From Candidatus Portnoybacteria bacterium CG02_land_8_20_14_3_00_45_8 (GTDB taxonomy: Bacteria; Patescibacteriota; Minisyncoccia; Portnoybacterales; GWB1-42-6): a stretch of DNA of 7,108 bases. A model generated the notes under the pieces. That model made no database searches. It was given only the letters and a program-made list of their open reading frames with translations, and had not been told where the DNA came from. How positions within the stretch are numbered: the first letter of the stretch is position 1; each line of letters begins with the position of its first letter. This document shows positions 1 to 6,029 of the stretch, piece by piece. The DNA is taken from positions 1-7,108 of the forward strand of contig PEUE01000025.1 of the NCBI GenBank assembly GCA_002780785.1. Reading direction: 5' to 3'. A program made the translations under genes and the position numbers.

Positions 1-1190
1 AAAATCGTCACCAGCAATTCCGTGCCCACGGTAATTATCGCGGCCGCGGTATAAGAGTAGCGGGGGATAAGAATAAAATTCAGCAGTAAATTAATGACCG
101 CGCCGGCCGCCGAAATCCAGAGTAAACTTTTTTGCCGGCCCAGCGCAATTAAACCAAAAGAAAAGAGCGTCCCGAAAAAAATGATGCCCACCGCCACAAT
201 CAGTATATTTAACACCGGAATTGATTCCGGATAAAGGCCGCCGCCCAGCAACTTAATTGTTTGACCAGCCACAAAAGGCGTGCCCAACACCAGCGGCAAG
301 GCAAAAATCATCAGCACATCGTAGCCCTTTTGCAAAATATTCTTAAAACGCGCCCAATCGTCAAAGGCGGCGCTGGATAATATCGGCATAATCAAACCCA
401 CAAACATACTGGGGAAAAAAATTAAGCTTTCCAGCACCTTATAAGCCAAGCGGTAAATTCCCACCTCCGCTACCGGTCGGAAAACAGACAAAATTAAGGA
501 GCCGAAAGAAAAATAAATCATCACTAAAATTCCCGAAATAGCCAGCGGATAGCTTTGTTTGAAGCTCTCTCGCCAAAAATCAAAATCGAAACGCCAAGTA
601 ACCCGAAGGTGCTTTTGAGCCATTTGATAAATCAAAATAAAATTAACCAAGCCCCCTAGAGTTAGCGTGGCCACAATCCATAAAAAACCCAGCTGCCACC
701 TGATGAATAACCAAATAAGCACCAGTTGCACCAAGCGGCCAACCAATTCCGCTATCGCGGCCCGGTCCATTCTTAGGTATTTTTGGAAGATACCCATAAA
801 GACCTGGGAGCCGGACAAAAACCAAAAACCAACTATACCCACGGCAATACCCCAACAGGCTTGGGTAGAATAAGGGAAAAAAATACTGACCAGCGGCGCC
901 AGAGCAAAAATAAAAAAGCTGATAAACAGCTTCATGGTAAAAATATTGCTGGCCACCTTGGCTTCGTCCGCCCCGGGCCGGGAAATTTCCCTTACCAATA
1001 ATTGATAAAAACCGCCGTCAGCCAACACCGCAAAAATTGACCCGAAGGTCAACATAATTGAGTACTCGCCCCACTCGGTTTTAGTTAAATACCTAGTGGT
1101 TAAGCCAATCGCCACCAGAGCCAAAAGCGTGCCAATCACCCGCGCCGCGCCGGAAATAATTGTATTGAGAGCAATTTTCCGAGCTAACAT
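1..1190 (-). CDS. Oligosaccharide/polysaccharide flippase (MATE-like Wzx family), 3' end cut by window
   Basis: This is an uninterrupted frame of 396 codons from the ATG at 1190 to the window edge, with no stop seen, so the C-terminus is missing. The protein is very hydrophobic, with roughly ten or more membrane segments separated by short basic loops. The N-terminus (LARKIALNTIISGAARVIG) followed by a TTRYLTKTEWGEYS loop, and the later stretch ending NFILIPRYSYTAAAIITVGTE, are typical of the Polysacc_synt / Wzx branch of the MOP superfamily. These integral membrane proteins flip lipid-linked sugar units across the cytoplasmic membrane for surface polysaccharide or glycan assembly. The gene starts 18 bp after the jag-like stop, with a GGGGA-type ribosome site just before it, so it probably belongs to the rpmH operon. 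MurJ, the lipid II flippase of the same superfamily, is possible but less like what I see. The substrate cannot be told from the sequence. Confidence 0.85.
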   Translation of the reverse strand, partial: MLARKIALNTIISGAARVIGTLLALVAIGLTTRYLTKTEWGEYSIMLTFGSIFAVLADGGFYQLLVREISRPGADEAKVASNIFTMKLFISFFIFALAPLVSIFFPYSTQACWGIAVGIVGFWFLSGSQVFMGIFQKYLRMDRAAIAELVGRLVQLVLIWLFIRWQLGFLWIVATLTLGGLVNFILIYQMAQKHLRVTWRFDFDFWRESFKQSYPLAISGILVMIYFSFGSLILSVFRPVAEVGIYRLAYKVLESLIFFPSMFVGLIMPILSSAAFDDWARFKNILQKGYDVLMIFALPLVLGTPFVAGQTIKLLGGGLYPESIPVLNILIVAVGIIFFGTLFSFGLIALGRQKSLLWISAAGAVINLLLNFILIPRYSYTAAAIITVGTELLVTI

Positions 1191-1208
1191 AACTTTTTCC
1201 CCATTAAA

Positions 1209-1667
1209 TTAGCTGCTGTCTGGCCGAATAACAATCCGTCGCTCCTCACCCAAACCATCCGACTCGCTCTTTACGCCGGGTATTTCTTTTAGCGCCAAAT
1301 GCACCACCCGCCGCTCATAGCTATTCATAGGAGCAAGCCATTGTTCCTGCCCCGTTTCCTGCACCTCTTGAGCCGTCCGCTGGGCCATTTCTTTTAGCAA
1401 CGCAAAATGGCTTTGGCGATAATCATTAACGTCCACAATAAACCGAACGGGCTCGCTGATTTTTTTAGCCACCGCCGCTCGAATAATTTCCTGCAACGCC
1501 AGCAGAACCTCGCCGCCTCGGCCAATTAAATAAGCCGCTTCCGGGCTTTTAATGTTGGCTCGCAGAAATTCTGGGTCTTGATCCTCCATCACCACCTCGC
1601 CCGAAAAATCCATTTGCCGCAAAATTTCCTCAATGATGTCTTTAATTTGTGTTAATTTATTTTGCAT
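1209..1667 (-). CDS. jag: Jag/KhpB-like RNA-binding protein (KH + R3H domains)
   Basis: This encodes a 152-residue protein. A KH domain spans about residues 35-80, with the loop IGRGGE at 48-53. It is followed by the DVNDYRQSH element (79-87) that usually joins KH to R3H in this family. An R3H domain lies at about 90-150, with LAPMNSYERRVVH and the defining R119-xxx-H123 pair. Family members (KhpB/Jag/EloR) are cytoplasmic RNA-binding proteins linked in Firmicutes to cell elongation, and they are typically encoded beside yidC, as here. The N-terminal Jag_N domain of the longer Firmicutes forms (about 200 residues or more) is absent. The start is well supported by GAGGA six bases upstream. The gene overlaps the yidC 3' end by 11 bp, which suggests coupled translation. 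Its RNA targets are unknown. Confidence 0.92.
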   Translation of the reverse strand: MQNKLTQIKDIIEEILRQMDFSGEVVMEDQDPEFLRANIKSPEAAYLIGRGGEVLLALQEIIRAAVAKKISEPVRFIVDVNDYRQSHFALLKEMAQRTAQEVQETGQEQWLAPMNSYERRVVHLALKEIPGVKSESDGLGEERRIVIRPDSS

Positions 1668-2370
1668 TTTTTTTCCTCATAACTAAGTACTGCTGCCCAA
1701 TGCCCAGCAGAGTTACCGCCGCCCAGTAGAGGGTTAGGCCGGCCGGCAACCGCCAGGCAATAAAAATCGTCATAATTGGCATAAGATACATCATCTGCTT
1801 ACTCATGGCAGTTGCCATATCGCTGGAGCCGCCGGCTGACGGCTGAATATTGGTCATCATTTTGGACTGCCAAAAAGTGAACACGCCCGCTAATATTGCC
1901 ATAACATAATTGCTTTTCGCCAAATCCAGCCAGCCCAGAAACATTGGATTAATTTGTGCGGGCCGAGAAATAAAAGAATATAAAACATTCAAACTCTCGG
2001 GCTTTAACCCATTCCAAAAAACTCGGTAAAGCGCGATTAGAATTGGCAGCTGAATCAGCAACGGCAAACAGCCGGACGCCGGATTGATAGAGTTCTTTTT
2101 GTATAATTCCATCAGGGCCTGCGACTGCTTAACTTTATCTCCCTGGTGTTCTCCCTGCACCGCTTTAATCTGTGGAGCCAGCTCGCTCAAGGCCTTTTGC
2201 GATTTAATGGCTTTTTGATTAAGCGGGAAAAGCGCCAGCCGAATTAAAATCGTTAACAAAATAATCGCTATTCCAAAATCGTGCCAGGCGAAATTATTGT
2301 ATAAAAAAATAAGTCCGTTAAATAACGGGCGATAAAGGAATTCGTTAAAAAGCCAAGTAATTGAACCCAT
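1657..2370 (-). CDS. yidC: Membrane protein insertase YidC/Oxa1
   Basis: This encodes a 237-residue member of the YidC/Oxa1/Alb3 family, which inserts and folds proteins in the cytoplasmic membrane, alone or with SecYEG. The first conserved helix contains LLTILIRLALFPLNQKAIKSQKA (38-60), with R44 at the position of the groove arginine that contacts substrates. A charged cytoplasmic hairpin follows (about 60-95), then NPASGCLPLLIQLPILIALYRVF (96-118), a third hydrophobic segment at about 155-172, and the paired terminal helices with LPAGLTLYW (208-216). The C-terminus is basic (MRKKNAK). The N-terminus shows no lipobox cysteine, unlike Gram-positive SpoIIIJ-type proteins, and there is no large periplasmic domain as in proteobacteria. 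The ATG lies 5 bp after the yidD stop without a clear ribosome site, so translation is probably coupled. Confidence 0.96.
   Translation of the reverse strand: MGSITWLFNEFLYRPLFNGLIFLYNNFAWHDFGIAIILLTILIRLALFPLNQKAIKSQKALSELAPQIKAVQGEHQGDKVKQSQALMELYKKNSINPASGCLPLLIQLPILIALYRVFWNGLKPESLNVLYSFISRPAQINPMFLGWLDLAKSNYVMAILAGVFTFWQSKMMTNIQPSAGGSSDMATAMSKQMMYLMPIMTIFIAWRLPAGLTLYWAAVTLLGIGQQYLVMRKKNAK
1674..1678 (-). promoter_or_regulatory. Ribosome binding site of the jag-like gene, inside yidC
   Basis: Read on the minus strand, GAGGA ends six bases before the ATG at 1667. It lies within the last codons of yidC and is the clearest Shine-Dalgarno site in the minus-strand operon, which shows that the organism uses such sites although most genes here lack them. 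Confidence 0.7.
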
Positions 2371-2375
2371 AAAAA

Positions 2376-2609
2376 CTATTTTACCGGGTCATACCCACCC
2401 TCATGCCAAGGGTGGCAGCGGCTAACTCTTTTTAGCCCCAACCACAACCCCTTTAAAATGCCGTATTGACTAATTGCCTGATGGGCATAGTGGGAGCAAG
2501 AGGGATAAAAACGGCAAGCCCTCAATGGCCGCCGGAATAAACCTTGATCCGGTGAAAAAATTATTTGATAAAGACCGATAAAAAATAGGGCAATCTTTTT
2601 ACCTAACAT
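2376..2609 (-). CDS. yidD: Membrane protein insertion efficiency factor YidD
   Basis: This encodes a 77-residue protein that matches the YidD family over its whole length. It has a hydrophobic, probably membrane-associating start ([20 protein letters not shown]), then the invariant [11 protein letters not shown] block (residues 32-42) and the closing [13 protein letters not shown] block. YidD is a small inner-face membrane protein that helps YidC-dependent insertion in E. coli; its mechanism is not settled. The gene lies between rnpA and yidC, the standard position, and overlaps rnpA by 11 bp. No good ribosome site precedes the ATG, so re-initiation after rnpA is likely. Length and motifs are normal, with the family's conserved cysteines present. 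Confidence 0.95.
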   Translation of the reverse strand: MLGKKIALFFIGLYQIIFSPDQGLFRRPLRACRFYPSCSHYAHQAISQYGILKGLWLGLKRVSRCHPWHEGGYDPVK

Positions 2610-2943
2610 AAAGTTTGGCCCGCTTTAGCAGCTCTTGGACCACCTGCCTAATCGCCGACGGCTCAAGAGTGATTATTTGATTTTTAGCCACCCAAACCAG
2701 GTCTTGCCCCTTCTTGATATCGGACCAGGACTGGGCTAATGTCTCTGTTATTTGCCGCCTAATTTTATTTCTCAAAACCGCTTTTTTAGTCACCTTGGCG
2801 CTCACCACCACCGCTGAGCGGCTAGCTAACTGACCATTCTGCATAAAGCGAACTGCTAAATATTTATTTTGCTGCCATCCGCCATTTTTAAAAACCGCTT
2901 CAAAGTCCTTCTGCTTGCTTAAACGATTAATCCGCGCCAACAT
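2599..2943 (-). CDS. rnpA: Ribonuclease P protein component
   Basis: This encodes a 114-residue basic protein that binds the RNase P RNA and helps it recognise and cut the 5' leader of precursor tRNAs. The N-terminal [15 protein letters not shown] is typical of the family. The RNase P signature is clear at residues 53-65 ([13 protein letters not shown]), with R58, N59, R62 and R63 at the expected RNA-binding positions. The ATG lies only 3 bp after the rpmH stop and lacks a ribosome site, so it is probably translated by coupling to rpmH, and its end overlaps yidD. The length is normal for the family. The RNA partner (rnpB) is not in this window. Confidence 0.95.
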   Translation of the reverse strand: MLARINRLSKQKDFEAVFKNGGWQQNKYLAVRFMQNGQLASRSAVVVSAKVTKKAVLRNKIRRQITETLAQSWSDIKKGQDLVWVAKNQIITLEPSAIRQVVQELLKRAKLYVR

Positions 2944-2946
2944 AAG

Positions 2947-3081
2947 CTAAACGGTTAATCTTGTTCTTTTTTTCCGACGCCGCCGGCTAATCACCCGACG
3001 ACCATACTTGGTGCGCTGACGAACCAAAAAACCATGCACTCTTTTGCGTTTTTTCTTTTTGGGCTGATAAGTAACGCTCAT
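2947..3081 (-). CDS. rpmH: 50S ribosomal protein L34
   Basis: This is a short gene of 44 codons plus TAG, read by hand on the minus strand. The product starts [20 protein letters not shown] and ends [12 protein letters not shown]. This matches L34 of other bacteria, which has the TYQP start, the KRKR-x-HGF segment and the RLTV end. L34 is a very basic protein of the large ribosomal subunit. As the first gene of the operon it sits behind a near-consensus promoter, about 22 bases after the inferred transcription start. It has only a weak ribosome site (AGTGA about 8 bases upstream). Position 2 is Ser where many L34 proteins have Lys; otherwise nothing is unusual. It is divergent from dnaA, as in many bacteria. 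Confidence 0.97.
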   Translation of the reverse strand: MSVTYQPKKKKRKRVHGFLVRQRTKYGRRVISRRRRKKRTRLTV

Positions 3082-3109
3082 ATATAATCACTTGCTTTAT
3101 ATTCCACTT

Positions 3110-3138
3110 AGTATATTATTAAAAAACCAAAAAGTCAA
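3110..3138 (-). promoter_or_regulatory. Sigma70-type promoter of the rpmH operon
   Basis: Read on the minus strand, the -35 hexamer is TTGACT (3133-3138), the spacer is exactly 17 bp, and the -10 hexamer is TATACT (3110-3115). Each hexamer matches consensus at five of six positions. The start point is expected near 3103, leaving a leader of about 22 bases before the rpmH ATG. It is the only good promoter seen upstream of rpmH and probably drives all six minus-strand genes. It is inferred from sequence alone. Confidence 0.8.
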
Positions 3139-3152
3139 TTAAAAATTATTCA

Positions 3153-3189
3153 GGGCACACTTTTAAATTTTTGTAAAAGAGGGTGGCCC
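3153..3189. other. Imperfect hairpin between the rpmH and dnaA promoters
   Basis: The outer arms GGGCAC (3153-3158) and GTGGCCC (3183-3189) pair with one bulged G. The inner arms CTTTTA (3160-3165) and TAAAAG (3174-3179) pair perfectly around an 8-base loop. It lies upstream of both predicted transcription starts, so it should not be part of either mRNA. It may be a DNA-level element or chance; no T tract follows directly on either strand, so a terminator is unlikely. Confidence 0.35.
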
Positions 3190-3213
3190 GCCTATCCACT
3201 AATCATCCCCAGT

Positions 3214-3222
3214 TTATACACA
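3214..3222 (+). promoter_or_regulatory. DnaA box upstream of dnaA
   Basis: TTATACACA fits the general bacterial DnaA box TTATNCACA exactly. It lies about 50 bp upstream of the predicted dnaA -10 element, a usual place for autoregulation of dnaA or for an origin subregion. Two weaker relatives flank it (CTATCCACT at 3192-3200 and TTATCCAAT at 3246-3254), each two mismatches from TTATCCACA. Function is inferred. Confidence 0.55.
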
Positions 3223-3253
3223 AAATTGCCGTTTTTCCTTGTTTTTTATCCAA

Positions 3254-3281
3254 TTGTTCCTTCTTGTCCTTATGGTACAAT
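3254..3281 (+). promoter_or_regulatory. Extended -10 promoter of dnaA
   Basis: TGGTACAAT (3273-3281) is an extended -10 element: TG, one base, then TACAAT with one mismatch from TATAAT. The best -35 candidate, TTGTTC at 3254-3259 with a 16-bp spacer, is weak, as is common for extended -10 promoters. Transcription would start near 3288, only about 12 bases before the dnaA ATG at 3300. Confidence 0.55.
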
Positions 3282-3288
3282 GGGGAGC

Positions 3289-3293
3289 GAGGG
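3289..3293 (+). promoter_or_regulatory. Ribosome binding site that fixes the dnaA start
   Basis: GAGGG lies six bases upstream of the ATG at 3300. No comparable site serves the possible earlier in-frame start at 3183 or the later ATGs at 3315 and 3324. It therefore supports 3300 as the true start. Confidence 0.65.
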
Positions 3294-3299
3294 AAAGAA

Positions 3300-4691
3300 A
3301 TGCTAAAAGAAAAAATGAATTTTATGCTTCATGAAGAGCTTTGGCAAACTGCCTTAGGAGAAATTGAACTCAATATTTCAAGGGCTAATTTTATCACCTG
3401 GTTCCGCGATACCGGCATTATTAAAAATAAGGACGGGGTGGTGACTATTGGCGTACCTAATGGCTTCAGCAAGGAGTGGCTGGAGAATAAATACAACAAA
3501 CTAATTTTACGCGCTCTCCGAAACACCTCCAACAACATTAAGGATCTGCGGTTTATTATCAATCCGGTTACCAACCAGCCGTCGATGGAAAAAATCTTTA
3601 AAACCGGCATCAAGAAAGAACCGCCCGCCTCGCTCGACCAACCCTTTGAAGAACTGGTTGTTGATAAAGAGACCAATCTTAACCCCAAATATAAGTTTGC
3701 TAATTTTATTGTCGGCTCTTTCAACGAACTAGCCCAAGCTGCTGCCAAAGCGGTGGTCGGCAACCCCGGCGAGCTTTATAATCCCTTATTTATTTACGGG
3801 GGAGTGGGGCTTGGCAAGACCCACCTAATTCAGGCCATCGGCAATGAAATAGTTGAGAAATACAAAAAGAAGAAAAAAGTAAAATACATTAGCTCGGAAA
3901 AATTCACCTCAGAGCTTGTCAGCGCCCTCCATAACGGCAAGGTGGAGGACTTTAAGGAAAAATACCGACAAATTGACGTGCTGGTTATTGATGATGTCCA
4001 GTTTCTGGCCGGCAAGGAAAAAACCCAAGAAGAATTTTTCCACGCCTTCAACGCACTCTATCAAAAAAACAAACAAATTATTTTAAGTTCTGACCGGCCG
4101 CCCCGAGCTATTTCCACTCTGGAGGAGCGACTGCGCTCTCGCTTTGAAGGCGGCATGATCGCTGATATTTCTCAACCGGATATGGAAACCCGGCTCGCTA
4201 TTTTAAAATGCAAGCTGGCCGAGAAAAAAGCGACCCTGCCCGACGACATTTTAAATCACCTGGCAACCAATATTCAAAAGAATATCCGCGAGCTTGAGGG
4301 CGCTTTAAATCGCGTTATTGCCTTAAATAATCTTTCCTTTACCACTGATAAAGATAAAATATTTAAAATCTTAAACGACATTATCTCGCCGCCTAAGAAA
4401 CTCACTCATTATAAAATCATTATTCAGGCGGTGGCGGAATTTTATGATGTTAATACTTCAGAGCTCATCAACCGCTGCCGGAAAAAAGAAGTGGCTTACC
4501 CGCGTCAAATTGCCATGTATCTAATCCGCGAGGAATTAAAAAAATCGTTTCCTTTCATCGGCGAAAAATTGGGCGGGCGCGACCACACCACCGTGATGTA
4601 CGCTTGCGATAAAATGCAAAAGGAAATTCAAAGCAACGAGACCCTTCAGCAAGAAATCGTCTTAATAAAAGAAAGGATTTATAGTAAGTAG
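3300..4691 (+). CDS. dnaA: Chromosomal replication initiator protein DnaA
   Basis: This encodes a 463-residue AAA+ initiator that binds DnaA boxes, unwinds the origin and starts helicase loading. Domain I is at about 10-87 (LWQTALGEIELNISRANFITWF), followed by a short linker to about 128. The ATPase domain has Walker A GGVGLGKTH (167-175, K173), Walker B LVIDD (228-232), sensor I ILSSD (261-265) and the RLRSRF segment with the likely arginine finger R281. The C-terminal DNA-binding domain carries the DnaA signature GGRDHTTVMYACDKM (425-439). The frame stays open upstream to an ATG at 3183. I chose 3300 because it has a ribosome site, lies downstream of the predicted promoter, and the extra 39 residues do not resemble DnaA. 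The gene is slightly C-rich on its coding strand, unlike dnaN. Confidence 0.98.
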   Translation: MLKEKMNFMLHEELWQTALGEIELNISRANFITWFRDTGIIKNKDGVVTIGVPNGFSKEWLENKYNKLILRALRNTSNNIKDLRFIINPVTNQPSMEKIFKTGIKKEPPASLDQPFEELVVDKETNLNPKYKFANFIVGSFNELAQAAAKAVVGNPGELYNPLFIYGGVGLGKTHLIQAIGNEIVEKYKKKKKVKYISSEKFTSELVSALHNGKVEDFKEKYRQIDVLVIDDVQFLAGKEKTQEEFFHAFNALYQKNKQIILSSDRPPRAISTLEERLRSRFEGGMIADISQPDMETRLAILKCKLAEKKATLPDDILNHLATNIQKNIRELEGALNRVIALNNLSFTTDKDKIFKILNDIISPPKKLTHYKIIIQAVAEFYDVNTSELINRCRKKEVAYPRQIAMYLIREELKKSFPFIGEKLGGRDHTTVMYACDKMQKEIQSNETLQQEIVLIKERIYSK

Positions 4692-4753
4692 CTGTTAGTA
4701 AATTACTTATAACTATCTGGATATGGTGTTAAAATACTATTAATAAAAGCGCT

Positions 4754-4786
4754 GGCTGCTGGTTCTAAAAACTTTTACCATCAGCC
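4754..4786. other. Stem-loop downstream of dnaA
   Basis: GGCTGCTGGT (4754-4763) and ACCATCAGCC (4777-4786) pair at nine of ten positions around a 13-base loop that itself contains AAAA and TTTT. It begins 62 bases after the dnaA stop. No T tract follows, so it is not a standard intrinsic terminator; it could be a weak terminator, an mRNA 3' end structure or an origin element. Confidence 0.4.
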
Positions 4787-4859
4787 GTTAAATAGTTATT
4801 GATTGATTTATTAACATCTTACCACTTGATTTTTCCTTTACCAGCAAAGAAAAAATTCC

Positions 4860-4868
4860 TTGTCCACA
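4860..4868 (+). promoter_or_regulatory. Near-consensus DnaA box in the dnaA-dnaN gap
   Basis: TTGTCCACA differs from TTATCCACA at one position (G for A at position 3). It directly adjoins the AT-rich stretch that leads to dnaN, so its location fits a box that anchors DnaA next to the unwinding site. The single mismatch and lack of a clear box cluster keep confidence moderate. Confidence 0.4.
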
Positions 4869-4904
4869 AAAAAATCAATCTTTAATAATAACAATTATTT
4901 TATT

Positions 4905-4922
4905 TAATTAATTTATTAATTA
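4905..4922. repeat. AT-only palindrome just before the dnaN start
   Basis: TAATTAAT (4905-4912) and ATTAATTA (4915-4922) are perfect inverted copies around TT, ending two bases before the dnaN ATG. In such AT-rich sequence a palindrome can arise by chance. It occupies the place of the ribosome site and lies in the putative unwinding region. Confidence 0.45.
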
Positions 4923-4924
4923 TT

Positions 4925-6025
4925 ATGCGGTTTGTCTGTCTGCAGGAAAATTTAAAAAAGGACTTGAATATCGCCCAAAACATTATTGGCCGCAATTTAA
5001 CCTTGCCGATTTTGAATAATTTATTATTGCAAACCGAAGAGGGTCGATTGAAAATTTCCGCCACCAACCTGGAAATTGGTGTTAGCACTTGGACGTCGGG
5101 CAAGGTGGAAAAAGACGGCGCCATTACTTGTCCGGCTAGAATCTTGGCCAGCTTGGTTAATAATCTGCCCAATAAAAAAGTGGAATTAGAGGTAAAAGGC
5201 AGTAATCTCCTGATAAAATGTGAAAGTTTTAAAACCACCATTAAGGGTTTGCCGGCGGATGATTTTCCAATTATTCCCAAAATAAAAGAAACCCCGTTAA
5301 TGGAGGTGGAGAATGGTTTTTTTAAGGATGCCTTAAACCAAGTGGTGGGAGTGACGGCTCTCTCTGAGTCGCGGCCGGAAATTGCCGGGGTGCTATTTAG
5401 TTTTGAGCGCAACGATTTAAAATTGGCGGCGACCGATAGCTTTCGCTTGGCGGAAAAAGTGATTTTCTCCGTCAGTAAAAAACCGGACTCAAAAAAACCC
5501 TTAATTGTTCCTCAGCGAACCGCTCAGGAATTAATCAGGATTTTAGGCGAGAGAGAGGGCAAATTGAAAATTATTTTGGGCCACAACCAGGTATTATTTG
5601 ATATGGGTGAGACCCAGTTGGTTTCTCGATTAATTGAGGGGCAGTATCCCGATTACCAACAGATTATTCCTAAAAGTTTTAATTATCAGGTAGGCGTGGA
5701 GCGGGAATTATTATTAAACAGCGTTCGGGTGGCGGGAATTTTTAGCAGCAAGGTTAATAATATCACTTTGGTTTTAAAAAAGGGACAACTGGAAGTTTTA
5801 TCCAATGACGCGGACCTCGGGGAAAACCGGTCTCAAGTGGCAGCGGAGATTAAGGGTGGTGACTTGGAAGTTAACTTTAACTACCGGTATATTTTAGACG
5901 GGTTGACCAATATCAGTTCCAAAAAAGTATTTTTAGGGATGAACTCAGAATCCAGTCCCATGGTCATTCGGCCAGCTGGAGAAGACGATTACCTTTATAT
6001 TATTATGCCGATTAAGGCCAACTAA
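4925..6025 (+). CDS. dnaN: DNA polymerase III beta subunit (sliding clamp)
   Basis: This encodes 366 residues, the normal length for the bacterial beta clamp, a ring-shaped dimer that encircles DNA and tethers polymerase III. Family features are the N-terminal MRFVCLQENLKKDLNIAQNIIGRNLTLPILNNLLL block, the SRPEIAGVLFSFE and KLAATDSFRLAEK blocks (about 144-175) at the start of the second domain, the VSRLIEGQYPDYQQIIP stretch near 230-250, and the YLYIIMPIKAN end, close to the usual clamp C-terminus. The chosen ATG aligns with other clamps, but no ribosome site precedes it; the upstream 20 bases are almost all A and T and form an 18-bp palindrome. The gene is G-rich on its coding strand. The dciA-like gene follows after 4 bp, so the two are probably co-transcribed. 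Confidence 0.97.
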   Translation: MRFVCLQENLKKDLNIAQNIIGRNLTLPILNNLLLQTEEGRLKISATNLEIGVSTWTSGKVEKDGAITCPARILASLVNNLPNKKVELEVKGSNLLIKCESFKTTIKGLPADDFPIIPKIKETPLMEVENGFFKDALNQVVGVTALSESRPEIAGVLFSFERNDLKLAATDSFRLAEKVIFSVSKKPDSKKPLIVPQRTAQELIRILGEREGKLKIILGHNQVLFDMGETQLVSRLIEGQYPDYQQIIPKSFNYQVGVERELLLNSVRVAGIFSSKVNNITLVLKKGQLEVLSNDADLGENRSQVAAEIKGGDLEVNFNYRYILDGLTNISSKKVFLGMNSESSPMVIRPAGEDDYLYIIMPIKAN

Positions 6026-6029
6026 GAAA

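Larger units (their letters stand above)
4692..4924. other. Candidate replication origin (oriC) between dnaA and dnaN
   Basis: This 233-bp gap holds no gene. It contains a box-like site on the minus strand (4716-4724, two mismatches from TTATCCACA), a hairpin (4754-4786), a near-consensus DnaA box (4860-4868), and then 56 bases (4869-4924) with only three C and no G. A box next to a strongly AT-rich stretch is the usual form of an unwinding site. By hand count, GC skew on the + strand changes sign across this gap, which is expected at an origin. No strong dnaN promoter is visible; TGTTAAAAT at 4727-4735 is a possible extended -10. The origin call is inference; the rpmH-dnaA gap is the alternative. 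Confidence 0.55.

Noticed and set aside
643..1001. Three short frames within the flippase region
   Set aside because: The frame from 1190 to base 1 on the minus strand is uninterrupted and gives a convincing membrane transporter, so these are shadows.
3192..3254. CTATCCACT and TTATCCAAT as further DnaA boxes
   Set aside because: Each has two mismatches from TTATCCACA, too weak to call alone in AT-rich DNA; they are noted only as flanking the good box.
3183..3299. Longer in-frame start of dnaA (39 extra residues)
   Set aside because: It covers the DnaA box and the promoter, has no ribosome site, and its cysteine- and phenylalanine-rich sequence does not resemble any DnaA N-terminus.
3329..3763. 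144-codon frame on the minus strand inside dnaA
   Set aside because: It is antisense to the conserved domain I and ATPase coding region, with no recognisable family and no promoter or ribosome site.
4801..4880. Inverted repeat GATTGATTT / AAATCAATC, 62 bp apart
   Set aside because: Arms are only 9 bp, AT-rich and far apart, so chance is a sufficient explanation.
4900..5412. 170-codon frame on the minus strand inside dnaN
   Set aside because: It is antisense to well-conserved clamp sequence and its product looks like no known family.
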